Source: JAVKFY01 sp040223615 (GTDB taxonomy: Bacteria; Pseudomonadota; Alphaproteobacteria; GCA-2731375). From it: a stretch of 64,000 bases of DNA. Numbering within the stretch: the stretch's first letter is position 1; each line of letters opens with the position of its first letter. The stretch is from positions 54,944 through 118,943 of the forward strand of contig JAVKFY010000056.1 in assembly GCA_040223615.1 (NCBI GenBank). The letters run 5' to 3'. Shown here one piece after another: positions 17,657 to 24,466 of the stretch. The notes beneath the pieces are model-generated. The model did no database searches. It worked only from the letters and a program-made list of their open reading frames with translations, and had not been told where the DNA came from. The position numbers and the translations under genes are program-made.

Positions 17657-18118
17657 TCAGTCGGCCGCGTCGGCTTGGGTGTCGCCGGTCGACAGGCCGA
17701 CCAGCAGGTGCTGCTTCATCGCCTCCAGGGTGCGCACGGTGGCCTCCAGGTCGTCTTGCGAGATGTCGCGCAGGATCGCCTGGTTCATTTCCTGGTCGAG
17801 CTCGCGGTTGCGGGCGACGAAACGACGGCCCTCGCGGGTCATGTAGACCCGCTTGGCGCGGCGGTCGCCGGGTTCGGCGCGGCGCTCGACCAGGCCGGCG
17901 GCCTCCAGTCGGTCGATCAGGCCGCCGAGGCCGACCTTGCCCATGTCGAGCTCCTCGGCCAGCTTGGTCTGGGTCATGCCGTCGTCACGGCTGAGAAAGG
18001 CCAGCACCCACCATTGCGATCGGGTGGCGCCAAGCGGCTTCAAGGTGCGGTCGAACAGCACCCGGCGCAGACGCGACACGTCGTGAATGAGGAACCCGAG
18101 CCGGATTTCCCAGTCCAT
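17657..18118 (-). CDS. MarR-family transcriptional regulator
   Basis: A 153-residue winged-helix repressor. The MarR fold is evident: an N-terminal dimerisation helix with FLIHDVSRLRR, then the recognition region with MTQTKLAEELDMGKVGLGGLIDRLEAAGLV and the wing EPGDRRAKRVYMT, and a C-terminal helix pair. MarR proteins usually sense small phenolic or CoA-linked ligands; BadR of R. palustris is a MarR-family regulator of cyclohexanecarboxylate genes. It heads an operon with the DECR-like reductase and the luciferase-like gene and has operator-like site 3 in its own promoter, which suggests autoregulation. The start is uncertain: the ATG at 18118 is chosen, but a TTG or GTG 12-18 bases upstream lies nearer to GGAGG. 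Confidence 0.88.
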   Translation of the reverse strand: MDWEIRLGFLIHDVSRLRRVLFDRTLKPLGATRSQWWVLAFLSRDDGMTQTKLAEELDMGKVGLGGLIDRLEAAGLVERRAEPGDRRAKRVYMTREGRRFVARNRELDQEMNQAILRDISQDDLEATVRTLEAMKQHLLVGLSTGDTQADAAD

Positions 18119-18174
18119 CTTACCCGCCAAGGCCACCTCCAGATACGTGCTGCCATGATGGCGCCACCAGAATC

Positions 18175-18192
18175 GTACGCTAGCTAATTATC
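18175..18192 (-). promoter_or_regulatory. Operator-like site 3, upstream of the MarR gene
   Basis: GTACGCTAGCTAATTATC reads on the minus strand GATAATTAGCTAGCG then TACGAT as a possible -10 box. The core GCTAGC with flanking TAC/TAA is a near palindrome of the TTAGCnnGCTAA type often bound by MarR proteins. It lies 57 bases before the MarR start codon, a suitable place for autoregulation. Confidence 0.6.
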
Positions 18193-18222
18193 GTCACGCG
18201 GACAACGCACGACGCCGAGGCC

Positions 18223-19017
18223 TCAGCCCTGACCATATTGCGGTCGGCGTTTCTCCAGGAAAGCGCGCATGCCCTCGCGCACGTCGGGGCCCATGGCGCA
18301 CAGGATCTGGTGCCGGTCCTCCAGCGCGACGGCCGCGTCGAGCTCGGAATCGATATTCACGGTCAGCGCTTCCTTGGTCGCGCGCAGGCCGAGCGGACCG
18401 GTCGCCATCATGTCGTCGGCCAGCGCCCGGCCGGCCGCTTCCAGCTCATCGTCGGGCACCACGTCGGAAACCAGGCCGATGCGCAGCGCACGCTCGGCAT
18501 CGACGAAGCGGCCGGTCAGCAGCAGCTCCGATGCGTTCGACAGGCCGACCAGGCGAGGCAGGAAGTAGCTGGAGCCCATGTCGGCGCCGGAGAAACCGAT
18601 GCGGATGAAGGCGGCGTTCATGCGCGCGCTGGTCGCCGCGATGCGCACATCGGAGGCCAGCGCCAGCGAGAAGCCGCCACCGGACGCGGCGCCGTGGATC
18701 AGCGAGATGACCGGCTGCGGGCAGCGGCGCATGGCCAGGATCACGCCGGAGTAGCGGCGCTGCAACCGCAACCCCTCGTGCGGATCGTCGAGCTGGCCGG
18801 CCTCGGTATCCTTGATGTCGGCGCCGGCGCAGAACGCCCGGCCGGCGCCGCGCAGCACCACCACGCGCACGCCGCGTGCGTCGACCAGCGACTCGAAATA
18901 ATGCCGCAACTCGTCGATCAACGTGCCGTTCATGGCGTTCAGCCGGTCCGGCCGGTTCAACGTCAGCCAGTCGACGCCGTCGCGGCGGTCCAGGATCAGG
19001 GTCTCGTAGTCGGCCAT
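18223..19017 (-). CDS. Enoyl-CoA hydratase/isomerase family (crotonase fold), atypical active site
   Basis: A 264-residue crotonase-fold protein. The oxyanion-hole blocks CAGADIKD (63-70) and GAASGGG (109-115) bind the CoA thioester. The two glutamates of true enoyl-CoA hydratases are missing: the first position is Ser117 (GGGFS) and the second falls at Ile138/Arg139. An Asp (Asp146, in SGADMGSS) is present nearby, as in crotonases that act as hydrolases, isomerases or lyases. The start ATG has AAGGAG seven bases upstream. It lies between the MarR operon and the orphan ABC binding protein; a ring-opening or isomerase step on a CoA ester is possible but unproven. Confidence 0.82.
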   Translation of the reverse strand: MADYETLILDRRDGVDWLTLNRPDRLNAMNGTLIDELRHYFESLVDARGVRVVVLRGAGRAFCAGADIKDTEAGQLDDPHEGLRLQRRYSGVILAMRRCPQPVISLIHGAASGGGFSLALASDVRIAATSARMNAAFIRIGFSGADMGSSYFLPRLVGLSNASELLLTGRFVDAERALRIGLVSDVVPDDELEAAGRALADDMMATGPLGLRATKEALTVNIDSELDAAVALEDRHQILCAMGPDVREGMRAFLEKRRPQYGQG

Positions 19018-19134
19018 GGCGGGCTCCTTCGCGAGTCGCGACCAGGATGCCCCGGAATGCAATCCGCCCGACACCGGTTTCGACCGGCGCCGGGCGGTAC
19101 GCGCGTCGAGGCTACAACTGCATTGCGGTTCGGC

Positions 19135-20322
19135 CTACTCCAGGATCCAGGAGGTGCCGTCGAACTTCGCCATGCGCAGGCTCTTGTACAGCGTGTAGTT
19201 GTCGGGCGAGCTGTTCAGCGAGATACCCGGCAGCACCATTTCGGGCTTGAACCCGTCGATCGAAGTTGCGGCCTTCATCACGTTTTCGCGGGTCAGGTTG
19301 TCGCCGGCCTGCTCCAGCACGTGGGCGATGACCTGCGAGGCGACATAGCCGGACAGGCCGACAAAGCCCTCCGGGTTCAGGTTCGGCGCGTACGTCTCCA
19401 TGAACGCCAGATAGGCCTTCACGTCGGCGTCGTCGGCGTAGGCCGGATCGCCCGGCTGCTTGATGAACTGCGTGGTGTAGGCGCCGACCGCGTACTGCGC
19501 ACCGGCCTTCGCCAGGGTGCCCTTCACCGAGTTCGACGGCGAGCAGATGTACAGCGTCGGCTTCCAGCCGGTCTCACCCAGCTTCTTGATCGCCTGGGCA
19601 GCGAACTTCGGCGTCACGAACAGCATCACAGTGTCAACGCCAGCCGCGCGCAGCGCCAGCACCTGGGCATCGACCGTCGCATCGGTGATCTCGTAGCTCT
19701 CCTGCGCGATCACGTTCGACGCCTTGGCGCCCAGCCCGGCTTTCAGGCCCTTGAGGTAGTCCTTGCCGTAGTCGTCATTCTGGTAGAGCACGCCGATCTT
19801 GGCGTCGGGCCTGCCGGCCAGGATGTGGTTGGCGAAGTTGCCCGCCTCCATCTCGAAGCCGGGGTAGGACGAGATCGTCCAGGGGAAGTTCTTCGGGTCG
19901 TGGAACCGGCTGCCGCCGGCCGAGATCATCAGCTGCGGCACCTGCTTCTTGTTCAGGTACTTCATGGTGGCGACGTTGGGCGCAGTGCCCACGGTGCCGA
20001 CCTCGGCCAGGATCTCTTCCTCCTCGACCATCTTGCGGGTCTGCTCCAGCGCCTTGGGCGGGGTGTAGGCGTTGTCGAGCGAGATCAGGTTGATCTTGCG
20101 CCCGTTGATGCCGCCCTTGTCGTTCAGCATCTCGAAGTAGGCGGTCATCACCTTGCCATAGGAGCCGAAGAACGACGCCGGCCCGCTATACGGCACGCTG
20201 GTGCCGAGCTTGATCTCGGTATCGCTGACGCCGGGCCCGTACATCTTGTCGGCCGCCTGCACCATGCCACCGGCCGCCATCAGCAGCGCACCGGCAGCCA
20301 CAAATGTGGTGTGTCGTTGCAT
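19135..20322 (-). CDS. Branched-chain-amino-acid-type ABC substrate-binding protein (orphan)
   Basis: A 395-residue periplasmic binding protein of the LivJ/LivK family (Peripla_BP_6). A signal peptide (MQRHTTFVAAGALLMAAGG, cleavage near residue 23) precedes the mature domain with IKLGTSVPYSGPASFFGSYG, KGGINGRKINLISLDNAYTPPKA and VGTVGTAPNV. These proteins bind amino acids, urea, amides or aromatic acids. No permease or ATPase is adjacent, so it probably shares a transporter encoded elsewhere, possibly one of the three Liv systems in this window. It has GGGAGGAA before its ATG and operator-like site 4 about 110 bases upstream. Confidence 0.88.
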   Translation of the reverse strand: MQRHTTFVAAGALLMAAGGMVQAADKMYGPGVSDTEIKLGTSVPYSGPASFFGSYGKVMTAYFEMLNDKGGINGRKINLISLDNAYTPPKALEQTRKMVEEEEILAEVGTVGTAPNVATMKYLNKKQVPQLMISAGGSRFHDPKNFPWTISSYPGFEMEAGNFANHILAGRPDAKIGVLYQNDDYGKDYLKGLKAGLGAKASNVIAQESYEITDATVDAQVLALRAAGVDTVMLFVTPKFAAQAIKKLGETGWKPTLYICSPSNSVKGTLAKAGAQYAVGAYTTQFIKQPGDPAYADDADVKAYLAFMETYAPNLNPEGFVGLSGYVASQVIAHVLEQAGDNLTRENVMKAATSIDGFKPEMVLPGISLNSSPDNYTLYKSLRMAKFDGTSWILE

Positions 20323-20434
20323 CGGTTCCTCCCTTGGCCGTCGGTCGGTCTCACGTCAGGCGTGGCCGCCGCGGGTATCCGGCGCACCGCCGCAACGGCA
20401 TGGCGGATACATGTTTCTGATACGTCAACATACT

Positions 20435-20452
20435 ATACACTAGCGAACTATA
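20435..20452 (-). promoter_or_regulatory. Operator-like site 4, upstream of the orphan binding protein
   Basis: ATACACTAGCGAACTATA reads on the minus strand TATAGTTCGCTAGTG followed by TATAGT, a good -10 hexamer; TTTCAT 17 bases upstream is a weak -35. The architecture matches sites 1-3. It is the only clear signal in the 198-base gap between the binding-protein gene and the amidohydrolase gene. Confidence 0.5.
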
Positions 20453-20520
20453 TCATGAAAGGGCGGCTGAACGTCCGGCCGGTTGCCTGGCCGGACGCCG
20501 CGACCTGATCGGAACGTTCG

Positions 20521-21531
20521 TTAGGTGGTCAGCCCGAGGAAGGCGGCGGCGTTGTCGTGGAGCAGGCGTTGCCGGTCGGCCTCGCCGAGTTGCAAGGCGC
20601 CGACCGCGCCGACGGGATCGGGGTCGTGGATCGCGTAGGGAAAGTCGCTGCCCAGGAACAGCCGGTCGGCGCCGTATTCGCGGATCAGGTAGGCCAGGGT
20701 GTCGGGGTCGTAGACCAGCGAGTCGTAGTACAGCTTGCGGGCGCCGTCGCGCGGGTCCATCGCCATCAGCTCCTGCAGCGCCGGCATGGTGCGCCAGACG
20801 TGGGCCAGGCGCGGCAGCAGCGAGCCGAAGGCCCCGCCGCCGTGGCTGAAGGCGATGCGCAGCTTGGGATGCCGGGCGATCAGGCCGCCGGTCAGCACCG
20901 AGGCCGCCGCCAGCCCGACGTCGACCGGGAACAGCAGCGCCGCGGCCAGGGACGGCGGGCCGACCAGCCGCTCGCGCCCGGTGGGATGCAACGCGTGCAC
21001 GAAGACCGCCGCGCCCAGCTCCTCCGCGGCGGCGAAAAACGGCTCCAGCTTCGCATCGCCGATCGCGGTGCCGGCGATGTGGCTGCCGAGCTCGACGCCG
21101 GCGAATCCGCGCTCCTTGACCAGCTTCTCCAGCATGCCGGTGGCCAGGTCGACGTCCTGCAAAGGCACCATGCCGAGGCCGACGAAGCGGTCCGGCGCCT
21201 CGGCGATCATGTCGGCGATGGTGCCGTTGACGTGGTCGGCGAAGACGGCGGCATCGTCGGGCTGGAACCAGTAGGACAGCAGTTCCGGCATCGGCGAGAG
21301 CACCTGGCACGTGATGCCAGCCTCGTCCATCGCCTCGGTGCGGCGGGCGACGCTCCAGGAGCGGTCGTCGACGGTGCGGAAGTTCTTGCCCGCGATCATC
21401 ACGTTGGCGTGGCAGGCGTCGGTGTGCTGCATCGACGGCCACGGCACGTCCGGGTGGCGGCCGGCATAGGCCGGAAACTCGGCCGGGACGACGTGGGTAT
21501 GGACGTCGATGGCGCCGTGGGCATGGGTCAT
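20521..21531 (-). CDS. Amidohydrolase family 2 (ACMSD-like decarboxylase/hydrolase)
   Basis: A 336-residue TIM-barrel metal-dependent hydrolase of the amidohydrolase-related (ACMSD) group. The metal site is visible as DVHTH (His11, His13), FVHALHP (near 178), FSHGGG (near 230) and SDFPY (near 293). Relatives include aminocarboxymuconate-semialdehyde decarboxylase, gamma-resorcylate decarboxylase and 4-oxalomesaconate hydratase, all acting on aromatic acids or ring-cleavage products. It follows the molybdenum hydroxylase gene by 51 bases on the same strand, so they may form an operon acting in sequence on a (hetero)aromatic acid. Decarboxylation is a more likely reaction than amide hydrolysis, but this is inference. 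Confidence 0.83.
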   Translation of the reverse strand: MTHAHGAIDVHTHVVPAEFPAYAGRHPDVPWPSMQHTDACHANVMIAGKNFRTVDDRSWSVARRTEAMDEAGITCQVLSPMPELLSYWFQPDDAAVFADHVNGTIADMIAEAPDRFVGLGMVPLQDVDLATGMLEKLVKERGFAGVELGSHIAGTAIGDAKLEPFFAAAEELGAAVFVHALHPTGRERLVGPPSLAAALLFPVDVGLAAASVLTGGLIARHPKLRIAFSHGGGAFGSLLPRLAHVWRTMPALQELMAMDPRDGARKLYYDSLVYDPDTLAYLIREYGADRLFLGSDFPYAIHDPDPVGAVGALQLGEADRQRLLHDNAAAFLGLTT

Positions 21532-21582
21532 GGTGCAACTCGCTCCGCCTGGTTCGGCGACAAGGCTACACCACGCCAGCCG

Positions 21583-23904
21583 CTATCGCGCGGCCCGGAT
21601 CGCGCGCCAGACCCGCTCCGGCGTCGCCGGCATGTCGACGTGGGTCACGCCCAGGTCGGCCAGCGCGTCGACAATGGCGTTGACCACCAGCGCCAGCGCC
21701 GGCGTGGTGCCGCCCTCGCCGCCGGGTCGGATGCCGTGCGGGTGCGAGCTCGCCGGCTGTTCCAGGATCACAGTCTTGAAGCTCGGCGTGGTGGTGGCGC
21801 GCGGCATCGCGTAGTCCATGAACGATCCGCTCAGGAGTTGGGCGCTGTCGGCCTCGTAGTGCACCGCTTCCAGCAGCGCCTGACCCAGACCCTGGGCGAT
21901 CGCGCCGTGTGCCTGGCCGTGCAGAACCAGCGGGTTCACGGCCAGGCCGACGTCGTCGGCGCCGGTCCAGGCGACGATCTCGACCGCGCCGGTGTCGGGA
22001 TCGACCTCGACCTCGCAGACGTGCGCGCCATAGGGATAGCCGCCGACCCGGTTGGTGATGTCGCCGACGCCCGCAAGGCCATCCGCCACACGCGCCAGTT
22101 CCCAGAGATCGAGGCTGGCGCCGCCGGGGGCGGTGAAGGCGCCGTCGGCATAGCCGATGTCGGCGACGTCAGCCTGGAGCGCCTGTGCGGCGGCCACCTT
22201 GCCCCTGGCCAGCAGGTCATCGATGGCCTCGCCGACGGCGATGCTGACCAAGCGCATGGAGCGGCCGGAATGCGAGCCGCCGCCGACCGTGATCCGCTCG
22301 CTGTCGTTGGCGACGAAGCGGATGCGCTCATACGGCACCTGCAACCAGTCGCAGACCAGTTGCGGGAAGGTGGTCTCATGGCTCTGGCCGCTGCTCATGG
22401 TGCCGACCGCGAGTTCGATGCTGCCGTCGTCGCACACCGTCAGTTCGGCGCGCTCACGTGGGAAGCCGCTGGTCACCTCGATGTAGTTGGCCAGCGCGAT
22501 CCCACGACGCCGGCCGCGCGCGGCCGATGCCTCGCGGCGGCTGGCGAAACCGTGCCAGTCGGCCTCGCGCAGCGCCGCGTCCATCGCCTCGGCATAGTCG
22601 CCGCTGTCGTAGGTGACGCCGACGGCGTTGGTATAGGGCATGTCGTCGGGCGCGATCAGGTTGCGGCGACGCAGCTCGATCCGGTCGAAACCGTGCGCGG
22701 CGCAGGCCAGGTCGATCAGTCGCTCGATCATGTAGATCGCTTCCGGCCGGCCAGCGCTGCGGTACACGGCCGTCGGTGCGGTGTGGGTCAGCACAGCGTG
22801 GCCATGGAAATGCACGGCAGGGATGCCATAGACCGACTGCATCATCGACAGGCCCTTGCGCAGCGGCCAGAAGAACACCGTCTGCGCGCCCAGGTTCATC
22901 GTGTTGACGCCGCGCAGGGCCAGGAAGTTGCCGTCGGCGTCAAGCGCCAGCTCGGCGTGCGAGGCGAGGTCGCGGGCCTGATAGTCGGTGAGGAAACACT
23001 CGCTGCGGGTGGCGGTCCATGTCACCGGCCGGCCGACGCGTTTCGCCGCCCAGGGCATCAGCGCATAGTCGGGATAGAAGGCGTTACGGGTGCCGAAGTT
23101 GCCGCCCATGTCGCCAAAGACGCAGCGGCACTGCTCGACCGGCACGCCCAGCGCCGCCGCCAGCCGTTCGCGGCTGCGCACCACGCCGGCGCCGGATGCC
23201 GTGCGTAGCGTGTAGCGGTCATTGGTGGGGTCGAACTCACCGACGACCGCGCGTGGCTCCATCGGCGCGCCGGTAACGCGCTGCGCCCAGCCATCGAAGC
23301 TGACGACGTGGGCGGCTTCGGCGAAGGCGCGCCCGGTCGCCTCGGCGTCGCCGACCTGGCAGGTCAGCGCCAGGTTGCCGGGGCAGTCAGCCCAGACCAG
23401 CGGCGCGCCGGGCGCCATCGCAGCGCGGGCGTCGACCACTGCCGGCAAGGTCAGATAGTCGACCTCGACCAGCTCGGCCGCGTCGGCCGCCGCCGCCGCC
23501 GTCTCGGCCACGACCAAGGCAACGGCCTCGCCGACGTGGCGCACGGTGTCGGCCGGCAAGGCGAGATGCCTGGTCGCATAGACCGCGAAACCGTCGGGCA
23601 GACGCAACGCGGCGTCCGGCGGCGCGGTCCAGTCGGTGTTGTGCACCATCGGGCCCAAGCCGTCGGCGGCTGCGTCGGCACCGGTCAGCACCGCGATGAC
23701 ACCGGGCACCGCCAACGCCGGGCCGATGTCGATGGCCCGGATCGTCGCGTGCGCGTGCGGCGAGCGCACCATCGCGGCGTGGCAGCAATTCGCCGGCGCC
23801 AGGTCGGCCGAGAACCGACCCTGGCCGGTAAGCAGCCGGCGATCTTCAACCCGTGTCAGCGGCGCGCCGATGCCGTTCGGCCGCGCGGGGCGTGGTTCCG
23901 ACAA
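21583..23904 (-). CDS. Xanthine dehydrogenase family, molybdopterin-binding large subunit
   Basis: A 773-residue molybdenum hydroxylase large subunit (aldehyde oxidase/CoxL group): N-terminal a/b hammerhead (about 10-150), then molybdopterin domains with GDMGGNFGTRNAFYPDY (near 260), GQAHGAIAQGLGQALLE (near 660) and GEGGTTPA near the C-terminus, whose Glu is the expected catalytic base. These enzymes hydroxylate carbon next to nitrogen in heterocycles, or aldehydes. The FAD and 2Fe-2S subunits normally required are not encoded nearby. Translation appears to begin at TTG (23904), with GGGAGAAG about 4 bases upstream; no ATG fits the conserved N-terminus (RVEDRRLLTGQGRF). Confidence 0.85.
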   Translation of the reverse strand: MSEPRPARPNGIGAPLTRVEDRRLLTGQGRFSADLAPANCCHAAMVRSPHAHATIRAIDIGPALAVPGVIAVLTGADAAADGLGPMVHNTDWTAPPDAALRLPDGFAVYATRHLALPADTVRHVGEAVALVVAETAAAAADAAELVEVDYLTLPAVVDARAAMAPGAPLVWADCPGNLALTCQVGDAEATGRAFAEAAHVVSFDGWAQRVTGAPMEPRAVVGEFDPTNDRYTLRTASGAGVVRSRERLAAALGVPVEQCRCVFGDMGGNFGTRNAFYPDYALMPWAAKRVGRPVTWTATRSECFLTDYQARDLASHAELALDADGNFLALRGVNTMNLGAQTVFFWPLRKGLSMMQSVYGIPAVHFHGHAVLTHTAPTAVYRSAGRPEAIYMIERLIDLACAAHGFDRIELRRRNLIAPDDMPYTNAVGVTYDSGDYAEAMDAALREADWHGFASRREASAARGRRRGIALANYIEVTSGFPRERAELTVCDDGSIELAVGTMSSGQSHETTFPQLVCDWLQVPYERIRFVANDSERITVGGGSHSGRSMRLVSIAVGEAIDDLLARGKVAAAQALQADVADIGYADGAFTAPGGASLDLWELARVADGLAGVGDITNRVGGYPYGAHVCEVEVDPDTGAVEIVAWTGADDVGLAVNPLVLHGQAHGAIAQGLGQALLEAVHYEADSAQLLSGSFMDYAMPRATTTPSFKTVILEQPASSHPHGIRPGGEGGTTPALALVVNAIVDALADLGVTHVDMPATPERVWRAIRAAR

Positions 23905-23971
23905 CTGCTTCTCCCATTGGTTTCCGCGCTATACTAGCGCGCCATAACACTCATGCGGGGAGTTGCCGATC

Positions 23972-24400
23972 ATGAACGCCGTCACGCCCTTGGCCAAAGA
24001 CCACGCCGGCCTGTCCGATCTCGCGTCGCGCTTCGTCAACGTCGATGAACTGCCCTGGGAGAAGGCGCAGTTCGACGGCGTCGAGTACAAGACGCTGTTC
24101 CTCGACAAGGAGTCGGGGGTGATGACCGTACTGTTGCGCATGGCGCCGGGCGCGCGCCTGCCGGATCACGAGCACGTGCTGGCCGAACAGACTTACGTCC
24201 TGGAAGGCCGGCTGGTCGACAGCGACGGCGAGGTGACCGCCGGCAACTTCGTCTGGCGCCCGGCCGGCAGCCGGCACGGCGCGCACACGCCGGACGGCGG
24301 CCTGATGCTGGCGTTCTTCCTGAAGCCGAACAAGTTCTACGCCAAGGACGGCACCGTCACCGACATGCTCGGCCGCGACTACGAAAAGACCTGGGGCTGA
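23972..24400 (+). CDS. Cupin-domain protein (ChrR-like)
   Basis: A 142-residue single-domain cupin. The first cupin motif is LPDHEHVLAEQTYVLEG (His-x-His followed by Glu) and the second includes GNFVWRPAGSRHGAH, giving a plausible 3-His/1-Glu metal site. The fold resembles the C-terminal domain of ChrR anti-sigma factors and some small dioxygenases such as 2,4'-dihydroxyacetophenone dioxygenase, but the zinc-binding anti-sigma half of ChrR is absent, so an enzymatic role is likelier. The start ATG has GGGGAG nine bases upstream. It diverges from the molybdenum hydroxylase gene with only 67 bases between them. Confidence 0.75.
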   Translation: MNAVTPLAKDHAGLSDLASRFVNVDELPWEKAQFDGVEYKTLFLDKESGVMTVLLRMAPGARLPDHEHVLAEQTYVLEGRLVDSDGEVTAGNFVWRPAGSRHGAHTPDGGLMLAFFLKPNKFYAKDGTVTDMLGRDYEKTWG

Positions 24401-24466
24401 AGCATCTCCCGCTTTCGCGGAATCGCACCGGGTAAGCCCGAAGTTCTCTAGGATCCCGGCGACGGT

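Noticed and set aside
20557..23208. An 883-residue plus-strand frame opposite the molybdenum hydroxylase
   Set aside because: Antisense shadow with no motif; the minus-strand genes have full family signatures.
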